DNA of 29,252 nucleotides, taken from Dunaliella salina. Taxonomy: Eukaryota > Chlorophyta > Chlorophyceae > Chlamydomonadales > Dunaliellaceae. Position numbers and translations under genes: made by a program. Shown piece by piece: positions 8,661 through 18,000 of the stretch. The stretch is from NCBI GenBank assembly GCA_002284615.2, contig MU069978.1:1-29252 (forward strand). The letters run 5' to 3'. The notes under the pieces were generated by a model. It made no database searches. It had not been told where the DNA came from and saw nothing but the letters and a program-made list of their open reading frames with translations. Each line of letters opens with the position of its first letter. Positions within the stretch are counted from its first letter, which is position 1.

Positions 8661-9390
8661 AAAATTGGCGAAGCCAGTCTCTCACTCACTGATGATGTTA
8701 GTCACAACTCCCTTGACTTGCAAGAGACACAAGTGCAAGTGTGACTGCTTTACCAACAACGAGCATTGCTACGTGCACTGCAGCATGCATTCCTGCATGC
8801 ATGGCTTTGCACATTGCTGCGCACAATACCGCACCCATCATTGCATGAATCACCGTATGTATGGCTGTTTGCATTGCTGCATGGGTTAATGCAAGCATGG
8901 CTGTGGGCATAGCTACATGCTGTGCTTGTGAGCTACGCAGTGTGACCCTGTTTTGCCCACCATTCCTGAACCAGGCAGGCCATGCACACCATGGCAGAGG
9001 TGGCCAGAGACACAAGTCCTCAGCGTAATTTCCTGTAGTCGTGCATGCCTTGTTCATGCATGCATGCACAGTTGGGTGTGCTTGCTGTTCTTGCACGGGC
9101 AATCAAGGCCTTGCACACCTGCACCCGGGGCCCCTTAAACAATCAACAGCAGGCTGTGCTCCAGTGGTCCTTTTGTCCACACCCTCCGGGCAGGGTTGCT
9201 GGTCCTGCTCCACATCGCATGAGCGAACACCTGTGCGAGCACCTTTCCAGTCCCCCTTGACACTACAGGACTTGATGGATAAGCTTGCTTCGTCAAGTAT
9301 CAGGGCGGGAGCTGCACTGGGCCTTGCTGTCCACCTTGTCATGCTCAATCACAGTCATTACACTTTTAATGTTCTTGAAGCAGGTCACAT
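8661..9390. other. TGCATGCAT-rich low-complexity region, no gene supported
   Basis: GCATGCATGGCTNTG and CATTGCTGCATG words recur between 8765 and 8920 and again near 9040-9070. A plus-strand stretch at about 9255-9392 (LMDKLASSSIRAGAALGLAV) looks protein-like but has no clear start or splice context. Confidence 0.4.
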
Positions 9391-9447
9391 TTGAAAGGTT
9401 TTATCGTCCAGAGTCGGCAAAAGCCATCCGACAAGGGACAGGTTGGG

Positions 9448-9600
9448 CTAGCTGCTGAGTGCTGGCTTGGCTGCAGCACACATGTACAGAGAATTCTTGG
9501 GGCAGACACAGCAGGTGTGGACCAGCTTCACCAGGTTAGCGTTACATCTGGGACAGGGCACCCCTGGCACAAGGCCAGGGATAACAGAAACGGTGCCAAA
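9448..9600 (-). pseudogene. Possible zinc-ribbon coding fragment, family unknown
   Basis: The minus strand encodes a cysteine pattern C-P-R-C followed by H-T-C-C-V-C-P and a further M-C, within GVPCPRCNANLVKL and VHTCCVCPKNSLYMC. The spacing resembles a small zinc ribbon. No neighbouring domain identifies it. It may be an exon of a transposon or host gene broken by the hAT element at 9736-10448, since the minus frame upstream resumes on the other side of that element. Confidence 0.25.
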
Positions 9601-9727
9601 CCTCAAGGAAAGGAGGAACAGAAGGTTAAATAAGAGAGAGAGAACCCAATAAAACAACCCCACTTAAATACAGGTCACACATCACACATTTGTTTGAACC
9701 ATGATTCAGCAATGCCACTAATTTGAT

Positions 9728-10456
9728 GTGACAACCAGGGATGTTTAATACGCGGGTTGGGTAGGTGCCGTGTGCGTACATACGCGTTAAATACGCGTAC
9801 GACGCGTACGAACGCGTATTTTACGTGCCATTTTTGAGAGGGAGGGGTTTGGCAGGGAGGGACCCTCAGGGGGGGGCCAACCACCCCCCAACCACCTCCC
9901 ATGCAAGTTCCCTCCTCCCTCCCCTCACATTAAACATGCCCACAGAGAGTGGTCCTGAATGAAAATATGTCACAGAGTTCACTCCTGAAGAAGGGAAAAG
10001 GAAGAAGCTAGAATGCAAGCTGTGCCACTGACTTGGTGTGGCTCCACTGCAACTTGCGCTTGCTCAAGCGCATGCAGCAGCTGGAGCAGGGAGGGGAGGC
10101 TCAGCCCTGGGTGCCTGTGCCGCAAGAGGAGCAGCAGCAGCAGGAAGAGGGGTCCAGCAGTGGGGGGGACTGGAGTGAAGAGGCTGTGGAGTAGAGCTGT
10201 CAAATAGACCAGTGAGGGCTGAGTTGAAGCCGAGTTCAGATGAACATTTTACTTCATGTCTGAAAATTGAAAGGAAGCGGGCAGCAAAATTCGAAAAATT
10301 GGGTTCTGAGGTGTCCGGGCGGGCCCGCAGGCCGCTGGCCCACCCGCGTATTTCTCACGTCTGCAAAACAGCCGCCTGAGCCATACGCGTATTTTTGCCA
10401 ATTTTAGCCGTACGCGTATATACGTTTTTCACGTATTAAACATCCCTGGTGACAAC
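9728..10456. mobile_element. Non-autonomous hAT element, 713 bp, with perfect 8-bp TSD
   Basis: The element occupies 9736-10448 and has inverted ends CAGGGATGTTTAATACG. It is flanked by perfect 8-bp direct repeats GTGACAAC at 9728-9735 and 10449-10456. Sub-terminal regions carry many ACGCG/CGCGT words (TACGCGTACGACGCGTACG at the left, TACGCGTATATACG at the right). The interior retains a BED zinc-finger fragment (9969-10028), which ties it to an autonomous hAT parent by internal deletion. Confidence 0.93.
9969..10028 (+). pseudogene. BED zinc-finger remnant of a hAT transposase
   Basis: Twenty codons read VTEFTPEEGKRKKLECKLCH, the first half of a BED finger (aromatic residue, basic stretch, C-x2-C). 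A stop follows at once, so the His-x-His half and all of the catalytic RNase H-like domain are gone. The finger would have bound the sub-terminal repeats. Confidence 0.65.
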
Positions 10457-10837
10457 CTTCCGCTTAGCTACCAGACAGGGGTATTCCTGAACTCTTTGCA
10501 CAAAGCTTCTCCCACTAAACTGACACTGCAGTGCTGCATAAACATTTTTGCTTGGCCTACATGCCGGGTTTCAGGGCGGGGGATGTGCTGGGCGGGCCAG
10601 GGCAGCTAGGTGTGAACTTTACCGGGAAACAGGCAAACCTAGGGGCTCACGCCCCATGAATGGGGCTTCGCCAAAAAATAAAAAACTACAAAGGCAGAGG
10701 AACTCTCCCTACATCAATCAAGGAAAATGAGACGCATTGGCTCAAAAGAGAGCCGTGAGCCCCCTTCACCACAAGAAATGAAAAAGAGAAAGCTAATGTG
10801 GATCTGGAGGGTTGCTAGAAGCACCTGGCTCCAGAAC

Positions 10838-11512
10838 CTAGCTGTGGGAAGTATTTTTGTTTTCAATAGCGCAGCGTGTGGAGACAAGTTTGTGGGCATA
10901 TTGAACGAAATGGGCATGAAATTGTTGAGCAAGCTTCATGGCAAGCTGGTGATCCAGCTCTAGTTTTCTGAATTGCTTCAGGGTATGTTCAGTGTAAATA
11001 GTTCCACTAATACCAAGGGGAATAGGGTGCATTGTAACAGCTTTATTGTTAATAAGTTCATAAAGGTCTGCATGCTGCTGCTTTGCCGCGTTCAACTGAT
11101 GCTCTGGCCTCGTGCCTTCACAAAACTTGATTCCTATTAGGTGCACATGGCGTTCATTTGCATAAAGTTCACGGGGCTGCCTCATGCAGCTACTTGTGGT
11201 GGTCCTTTGTGAAGAGCTGCGCAAAGCATGATGGAAATGGGTAGGAGAAACACCATTTGAAGTATGATTGGCACCAAATCGGGTGATCAAAACAGCATCT
11301 GGTCGACTGGAGTTGAGTTTTTTCCTCTCCGGAAGGTTACGAGGGAAGAAGTAAGCAGGTAAAGTTCTGTTTGAGGCATGTGTAGGGAGTTGGAGGTTGT
11401 GTTGAGCAAGCTTGAAATCACTTCCTATGTCTGTGAAAGCTAGGCCTGCCCCTACGGGGCATTTGCTGAGGGCTTTTGTAATCATTCTGCCTGCAATGTT
11501 ATGGCGTTCAGT
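10838..11512 (-). pseudogene. LINE C-terminal domain
   Basis: Open frame of about 215 codons that begins TERHNIAGRMITKALSK right at the insertion breakpoint and ends before 10838. It contains the conserved block HVHLIGIKFCEGTRPEHQL and PLGISGTIYTEHTL typical of the tail domain of this algal LINE group. The same block appears, frameshifted, at 14634-14760 in the neighbouring copy. Function of the tail domain is unknown. Upstream it should be continuous with NHITSNM at 12666-12700. Confidence 0.8.
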
Positions 11513-11534
11513 TTTTGGGGGCGGAGCCCCCCCG
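11513..11534 (+). repeat. 5' asymmetric terminal inverted repeat
   Basis: TTTTGGGGGCGGAGCCCCCC at the exact left end of the Helentron-like element. It is also a local hairpin (GGGGGC-GGA-GCCCCC). Confidence 0.65.
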
Positions 11535-11777
11535 GGGCGTAGTCCCCTATATGTTTGTGTAAGTCAACGCCAGTCAACACTGAAAGAATAGAGCTTTGAG
11601 CCACCCAGGCCACCCCAGGCCATAAGAGATGCACCACCGGAATGCTAATTTTGCGCTGATTCCAGTGCTGCCCTGGGCTGCTTGGGTCCAAATTTGGACC
11701 ATCCCCCCCCATCCCCCCACATGCGAATTAAACATTTACTACTATCGTGTAAGTGTTAGTGTAAGTGTACATTGAAA

Positions 11778-11926
11778 ATGCATATTTCGTTATTAGTGCT
11801 GATATTCGTCGTTTCCGTCGAGAGCGGTAGGCGTGTAACCGACGACAGTCGACTTCAGGCCCTTGCAGCCAGAAGAGAGCTTCTGGACAGTACTCGTAAT
11901 GCGAGGCGCCAGCGGGCAAGGGAAAG
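11778..11926 (+). CDS. Coding-like first exon inside the Helentron-like element
   Basis: From an ATG the frame gives MHISLLVLIFVVSVESGRR and then a helical, Arg-rich stretch (ALAARRELLDSTRNARRQRA, RER). It ends at a consensus-like donor AAAG|GTAAGG at 11926. The hydrophobic start could be a signal or membrane segment. The Arg-rich part resembles the low-complexity N-terminal regions of Helitron ORFs only in a general way. It may be captured host sequence or a relic exon. Identity unknown. Confidence 0.3.
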
Positions 11927-12067
11927 GTAAGGCAGCTGGCAGCTCATGTTCTAAGAGAGTCTTCTAGAGGACCAGGTGTGCAAACACTGCCTCCTGATTA
12001 CTTGGGCAGCAGGAGAGGGGAGGCAGGCATACAGCAGGCAGGGGAGACAGCTCAGCAGATAGAATAG

Positions 12068-12247
12068 AACATTGAGGGCAACCATGTGGCTGATGGTGTA
12101 GCTGCTCTGGTCATTGATGAAATGTGTGTCAGTGTTGGCCGCCAAGTGAGAGCACGTGCACAGGAATTGCAAGAGAACATGGCTATGAGGTTGGGTGTGA
12201 CTCTGATTGAGGAAGAGGAGTTTGCTAGGAGGGTAAGGGACCGCTGA
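12068..12247 (+). CDS. Second coding-like segment inside the Helentron-like element
   Basis: Open for 59 codons to a TGA. Helical and charged (RQVRARAQELQENMAMRLG, then TLIEEEEFARRVRDR). It lacks a start and could be the last exon of the gene begun at 11778. The splice phases do not join in any way I could confirm. No homologous family recognised. Confidence 0.25.
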   Translation, partial: NIEGNHVADGVAALVIDEMCVSVGRQVRARAQELQENMAMRLGVTLIEEEEFARRVRDR

Positions 12248-12619
12248 ATGCAGCTGCAGTTTTGATGTGTGCAAATTGCCACCATTTGGCAGTAGGGCAA
12301 GAACGCTAGGGTGTGGGCATGAGTAAAAGCCTGCGCTGGGGGGGCGTATTGTGTGCTGTGGAGGCAGCACACATGGAGGCTGGTGCATGATTAAGCATAT
12401 TCATGCACCGTAGCTCACATCCTCTTGCCCTAATGCCCATGGTGTTATGTTTGCATGCACAATCTTGCGGCTGCAGGATGCTCCCTTAACTCTCTTCTCA
12501 ATTCTTTCAATATGTATTGCCTACTTTAGTCATTGACGGATTGACTTTTAATATAATGAAANCTATTAAATTTTGACTTTTAGAAGTATGGAAAAGAAGG
12601 AAAATTATGGGGGCAGCGT

Positions 12620-12657
12620 GGGCTCCGCCCCCATTTTTTTGTGATCCGAAGGATCAC
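12620..12657 (+). other. 3' inverted repeat copy and terminal hairpin of the Helentron-like element
   Basis: GGGCTCCGCCCCC (12620-12632) is the inverse of the left-end core. It is followed by a T run and the stem-loop GTGATCC-GAA-GGATCAC at 12641-12657. In Helentrons the hairpin marks the end of rolling-circle strand transfer. Confidence 0.7.
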
Positions 12658-12665
12658 ACCCTACT

Positions 12666-14219
12666 TGTCATGTTGGAGGTAATATGGTTTTGGCAGCCTG
12701 AGAGCATGTGTAGTGCGCTGTCCAAAAGATGGCAGCCTGGGAGGGGGCAAGATGGATCAGTTGACCTTGTAAAATGTACTGCATGTTTTTGGCTATAGAG
12801 GGTGCCTGTGCGGTACTGCAGGATGGTATGCTTTATGGGTACAGAAATGTTGGGCATATTTTTGAAGGCATTGCTGACTTTTTTATCTACTTGCGGTAAT
12901 AAGTTTTGATAGTAAGAGTACTTACCTGTTTTGGCATTGGCATTTCCAAGCTTGTGTTCAGAAAGCATGTGGGATTTGAGAGCATCTTGAAGATTGGGGA
13001 AATAGGTGAGCTTGTGAGCGGGTGTGGACCTGTAGGTGTGCCTCCAACATGCACTCTTTCTTCCTCAGCTAACCAGGAAATAATTGCAAATGGATTTCCG
13101 CCAGGACTTGCACCAGGGATCTCGGTATCTGCCACGCAGTTGTTTGCTTGTTTTGGATGATGTTTTGCTACAGCATCTGCACATTCATTTCCAACGATGC
13201 CAGCATGGGACTTTACTTTGTAATTTCGAATTTTGGTATGAGAGTTGCTAATGAGAGTTGGAATCATTTCAAGGACGTCACCTTGGATATGCAACAGATA
13301 TTTTTCAGGATAGAGAAGCTGTTTACATATTTAATTGAAAGAGGTGAGGCTGTCTGATGCAATATCTGCGTATTTGGTGATGATAGCAACAGATATTGCT
13401 GCTAGTTCATCTCGAATGATGGTTGTAGTAATCCCAACACCATTTGGTTCTACAAAGTTCTTGCTATCAGTGGACGGGCAGTAGACTCCTGCTCCAATTG
13501 CTTGTTTACCGTTATGGACAAGGCAGCTGCCATCTGTGTGTACCCATGTTCTCCAATTGATTGCAATCAGCAACTTTGGGAGTTGGAATAGCACTGCATT
13601 GGCTGGGCACGAAGTCTGTATCTTGGATACTTATGTGTGAATTTCTAGGTGCTTGGAGACGTGTTGTTTGTCAAATGGGAGGCGTTCCACTTTATTGAAA
13701 CCTGGCATCTGAGCATGCATGGGATTTAGGACAGTGGCTGCTGACGTTTGTCAGCTTCCACTCTGTGGCTTCTTTCAAATCTGCTTTTAGGCCCTGTAGC
13801 CAGTCTTTGTTATGGTTGTTGAGATGAACTCGAGCTGCAGTGTTCCAAACAACAAAGATACGAAGGTCCCAGGTATGCTAAGGTAGAGGTATCTCTCGGT
13901 TAGGGTAGGATTGAGGGGTACAGTAACCAAATTTATTACAAAGTATGGTTCCAAGGTCGTAACAGAGGTGGGGGTAGGCAGTGACAAGTTTGGAGTAGGG
14001 GTTGGTTATCATGTTCTTCTTCCAAGCCGGAAGGAACATGAATGTAGCAGTGGCCTCTGTGTTGAGAATGGCAGAGTAAATGGCATGTTGCAAAGCTTGG
14101 GTCATGAATCCCTCGTCATAAACTTTATGCCATTGAATGGGATGGCAGACTGAGAAGCCTGAGAATTTGGATGAGAAGGCATTATGCATGGCACCAAAAA
14201 GGGTCTCGGGAGTGCGCAC
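12666..14219 (-). pseudogene. LINE post-RT, RNase H and zinc-motif region
   Basis: The coding sequence is broken into four frames. RNase H catalytic carboxylates can be traced: Asp in VHTDGS, Glu in RDELAA, Asp in ADIASDS and the final Asp in NECADAV, with the His of KVKSHAG. The enzyme would remove template RNA during target-primed reverse transcription. The zinc motif CPLPGC...HMLSGC follows. Frameshifts lie near 13310, 12930 and between 13600 and 13880, and internal stops occur near 13680. Confidence 0.8.
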
Positions 14220-14283
14220 TCCAATAGTTCTGGTATTGCGGGTTGTGATCTAGTGGAGAGGCTATTTTTTGTCGGGTAACTAA

Positions 14284-14760
14284 TGCCCATTTTTGAAAAG
14301 ATAGAGAACATGGCTCAAAGGAGCCGCGGGTCCCATTCAGCGCATATCCAAAGACGAAAAAAAATTTTCATGGGGATCTGGAGTTCAGGAAGCAGCCAGC
14401 TCACGGATCTGACTATGAGAGGTGCTCTCGTTTTCAGTAGCACGCCTAGCAGTGACAAGTTTGTGTGCATATTGAGCAGAAACAGCATGGAGTTTACGCG
14501 CAAGTTCAGTGACTCATTGGTGGTCAAGGCCTACATCTTTGAATGAAAAAATGCATGGCGTAGTCCTTGTAATGAGTCCCGCTAACACCCAAAAGTATGG
14601 TGTCCAGGGTTAAAGTTAAGTTGATTTCTTCCACTAATATTTTTTTAGCAGAGATCTGTATGCTGCCTCTGTGCCGCTTCCAACTGTTGTCCAGACCTTG
14701 TCTACGCAATACTTGACCTCATTTAGGTGCACATGTAAGCTGCATGAGTATACATAAATG
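14284..14760 (-). mobile_element. LINE 3'-end fragment (copy 2)
   Basis: A second, more diverged LINE tail lies in the same orientation immediately 5' of the main LINE. It carries the UTR stem GGCTCAAAGGAGCC (about 14311-14326), the coding block CSLHVHLNEVKYCVDK (frameshifted) and SGTHYKDYAM. The two copies are arranged head to tail. It begins only about 150 bp downstream of the RFC4 stop codon, so it may supply or disturb the RFC4 3' UTR. Confidence 0.78.
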
Positions 14761-14774
14761 GGCCTTTCACCACA

Positions 14775-14907
14775 TTGCCGCTGATATGAGCTGCACGAGC
14801 CCCGGACAAGCTGAGATGCTCCTGCAACAAACTTCTTAAAGCTTTGAATTGACGCTGAGGTGCTTTTGCAACTCCTTGAAGCTGCGGTGCTTTTGCAACA
14901 AACTTCT
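14775..14907 (-). repeat. Duplicated copies of the RFC4 last-exon end
   Basis: Past the RFC4 stop, the minus strand repeats the terminal coding block. AGTTTGTTGCAAAAGCACC recurs twice, and a fuller copy near 14789-14850 reads SLLQEHLSLSGARAA, matching SLLQKHLSSSGARAA of the exon. They are tandem partial duplications of the exon end. Confidence 0.75.
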
Positions 14908-15042
14908 TTAAGCAGCACGAGCCCCGGACGAGCTGAGGTGCTTCTGCAATAAACTTGTCACATGCAGCAGCTGCAGGTGTTCATCTGCGCCATCCACCAA
15001 ATCCTTGTCTGCCACAGCCATGGCCTCCAGCGCTCCAGCTTT
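14908..15042 (-). CDS. RFC4: RFC4 terminal exon
   Basis: Acceptor TTGCAG (15048-15043), then 44 codons and TAA at 14910-14908. The product starts KAGALEAMAVADKDLVDGAD and continues EHLQLLHVTSLLQ, the last helices of the C-terminal collar domain that holds the RFC pentamer together. The tail SSSGARAA is lineage-specific. Phase 0 entry fits the preceding exon, which ends SDIQ. Degraded copies of its start lie upstream (15120-15330) and of its end downstream (14775-14907). Confidence 0.9.
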   Translation of the reverse strand, partial: KAGALEAMAVADKDLVDGADEHLQLLHVTSLLQKHLSSSGARAA

Positions 15043-18000
15043 CTGCAAGGAAGAGTGGGGACATGCGGCTCAGTGCATCCAATGGGTGCTCATCACTATG
15101 AACCGTAACCTTCCCTACGTCAGGCCATCATGGCCTCCTGCACTCCAGCTTTCTGCAAGTGCAAGGCAGAGCGGGGACTTTGTGCTACGGGCATTCAATA
15201 CATGCTCATCATTATCAACAGGGCAGAAACATGGCGCTGAGCACATTCAATGCAAGCTCATCGTTACCGACCCTGCCACAGCCATGGCCTCTAGCGCACC
15301 AATTTCTTGTGCGTGCCAGGCAGAGATGGCAAAAATAGTGAATGCAATACTACAGATTGGAGGCAAGGAATATTTGTGCAGCGTCAGCTTAAAGGAGTTT
15401 TCAGCAAATGATGCATGCAGCTCAGGGCAAGAAGAAGAGAATAACTAGCAGGCAGAGAGACTTTCACCAATCAAGGAAAAGGGGCCGCATTGGTGCACAG
15501 CCCGTATGGCCCCTCCAACACGAAGTTCAGACTGAGAGAAGTACGGCAGGCGGAGAAAGGAGACAGGTCCAGCAACCAGAGAGCAAGATGAGAGCTGAAA
15601 GGCAAGGAATTCCAGACCTTCAACAGCAAGCTCAGGGCAGTCCATGTGAGGGCATGTAATGCAGTTGGTGATGATCAATCATGCAGCGTCAGCTTCAAGG
15701 GGCTTTCTCCAGGTGATGCATGCAGCTCAGGGCAGTCCTCGCAATTGAGAGCATGCAATACAGCTGAAGATGCTGCCTAGGAAAAGGAAGAAAAAAGAAA
15801 AAAAGGAGAAAGAAGTGCTGTCCAAGTCTGGCCGCATGCATTAAGGAAAGGTCACCTGTCCATGTGAGGGCCTGCCATGCAGCTGACTCAGCTCTCTTCG
15901 GAAGATGCTGTCTTCGGAAGATGCTGCTGTAGGTCTTTGAAGATGCTGCTGTAGCTCAAGAACAATGCGCATGCGACTGGTCAGACCAGATACTCCACTT
16001 GATGTTAGCCAAAAGGCCGAGAGAGGTAGATGCTGCTGTAGCTTTAAAACAATGGATATGCTTAGATGCATGCACGCTGAGCGGATGCAGCGCATGTGAG
16101 TTGCACACCAAAAGTCGCTCTTCCATTGAATCTTTAAAACTCCATATGGGAAGACATGGCAGAAGGAGACTATGAGGTGAATGCATGGTTCACCCATCCC
16201 ATGGAGCCCTGAAGGCCAGACTCTGAGGGAGGAGGCTTTGGGGCTTTTGCAGGTCGACCAGGTCAACAAGAGGAATCAGTGAAACAAAACATGGCCTTCC
16301 AGAGGGGGCAGGGGGCGCCGGTTTGTGTTATTTTTTTTCCGGCATGTGTGAACAGGATTAAAAATTACATATTCAAAATCATGAGAACGAGACCTATCAA
16401 TTGGTTTACATATGACCCATCGGAGAAGGTCGGTGGGGTTGGGTGGGTCGGGGGGGTCTAGGCTTTTTGGGACCCACTCTGAATTTTTCAGGGACATTTC
16501 CGCGGAATTTTAAGCACACCACCGGATTCCTGAGCCCGAGAACTGCTGATTGGCAACCTCTTTGTGCAAATTGGGTAAAAGGGGGGTCTGTATGCACAGC
16601 CGGGAGTCAGGGCCATGCACGCAAGGGTGTGGGCAGCAAGGGGTGCGGAGGTGAACATGCTGCAAACTAATTCAAACTTCCAGGTAAGTGACAATGTATG
16701 ATGCATAATTTCATGGTGAAGTTGGGTGGGCAGTTTGTGGACTTGCCAAACAGCTGTGGGTGTCTGGAAGGGCAGATACGCATGGGCGTCCGCTGCTTAG
16801 TTTTTGCCCCATAACTTTGCTCCAACTCAATCTTGCATTGTGCTGAGTATGCAGATGGATGTAGAATCAAAAGAGGAGCAGATTGGTACCCTTATTGTTT
16901 GGATTGGGGCACTGGAAGGGGGGTCTTGGGGTTGGTGGGTGGGTCAGGGAGGTCCCACACAATATTTACACGCGCCGGCCAGGAGGCTTCAGGCCGTGTA
17001 ACTTTTTGCCGGCACGTGTCAATCCGACCAAGAACTATATATTCGGAATCCCGAGATTGAGAGCTATCGATTGGTATACAAATGGGTCCAATCGGAGAAG
17101 GTTGGTAGGGGCGGGTGGTCGAGGGGGGTCTAGACTTTTTGGGACCTCCCCTCCAGAATTTTTCTGGGACAGTTTCAAGATATTTTGATATACCATTAGA
17201 TTCCTGAGCTGGAGAACTGCCAATTGGCGCCCTTGTTCTGCAAATTGGGCAAAAGGGGGGGTCTGCGTGCACAGCTGGGAGTCAGAGCCATGCACGCAAG
17301 GGTGTGGGCAGCAAGGGGTGCGGAGGCAAACGTGCAGCAAACCAATCCAAACTTCCAGGATACTGACAAGGTATAGTATGTCCTTGCATGGTGAAGTCAG
17401 AAGGGCAGTTTATGGACTTGCAAGCCAGTTGTGGGTGCCTGGAAGGCCATGTGTGCATGGCGTCTGCTGCTCAGTTTTTGCCCCATAACTCTGCTGCAAC
17501 TCACATTTTCATGCATTAAATATGCAGATAGATAGGGAATTTAAAGAGGAGCAGGTTGGTACCCTTTTTGTCTGGATTGGGGCACTGGAAGGGGACTTTG
17601 GGGTGGGTGGTGAGTCAGGGGGGGTCTCACCCAAAATTTATACGGAGGGTTTGCACAAACGTTATGTGACGAAATCACGTTATATTTACGTTATATACGG
17701 GTTATACAACGTTATAAATGTTATATAGGTTAGATACTCCGATTTCAAGTTCAGCAAATTGCAACTTCAAGGGTATCACTGGATAGCTCTCAATGAGTAG
17801 AGGCCGTTAACCCAATTTACTTTGAGCAAAAAATGAGATGGTGACTTAAAAAGAGTGTCAGAGTTTGCGCCAAGCTCGTAAAACATCCTTTTCTCAAGCC
17901 ATCATTCCTGCACAACTTCACACTCTCCTAGCCCTGCATTCTACGCATGTCCTGACCAAAATCACACTCTGTTTGCTTGCACTCAGCATGTGTCTACAGC

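Larger units (their letters stand above)
11513..12665 (+). mobile_element. Non-autonomous Helentron-like (HLE2) element, 1153 bp
   Basis: The insertion splits the LINE coding sequence. Removing it restores ...NM-T-TERHNIAGR in frame, so both edges are defined to a few bases. The restored target is CAGT|TGTCATG, insertion between two Ts with no target duplication, which is the Helentron rule. The left end reads TTTTGGGGGCGGAGCCCCCC. Near the right end an inverted copy of the GC core (GGGCTCCGCCCCC, 12620-12632) lies inside the terminus, and the last bases form a 7-bp stem-loop, GTGATCC-GAA-GGATCAC (12641-12657), eight bases before the end. Asymmetric inverted repeats plus a terminal hairpin are the structural definition of Helentrons. 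No Rep/helicase is present, only short coding-like pieces. One undetermined base lies at 12562. Confidence 0.75.
10665..14270 (-). mobile_element. Decayed, 5'-truncated LINE with RNase H, split by a Helentron-like element
   Basis: The minus-strand pieces follow one another in LINE order. The first is a post-RT segment (14219-13878, AWKKNMITNPYSKL). Next comes RNase H in two frames (13594-13331 with WVHTDGSCLVHNGKQAIGAG and RDELAAISVAI; 13294-12887 with KVKSHAGIVGNECADAVAK). Then a cysteine/histidine zinc motif (CPLPGCHLLDSALHMLSGC, near 12700), and finally a C-terminal domain (11508-10838). The 3' UTR has a small stem GGCTC/GAGCC at 10739-10754 and ends in the motif shared with five other fragments here. 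The RT and endonuclease domains are missing, as expected of 5' truncation. Several frameshifts and the 1.15-kb insertion at 11513-12665 make it inactive. Confidence 0.85.

Noticed and set aside
9979..10203. Leu-rich minus-strand frame in the second hAT
   Set aside because: It is antisense to the BED finger remnant and to a Gln/Glu-coding GC-rich stretch; the Leu run comes from a CAG/GCAGCAG repeat.
15977..16029. Functional U2 snRNA gene
   Set aside because: Only the first ~50 nt are present, the branch-recognition box is altered and the Sm site and 3' stems are missing.
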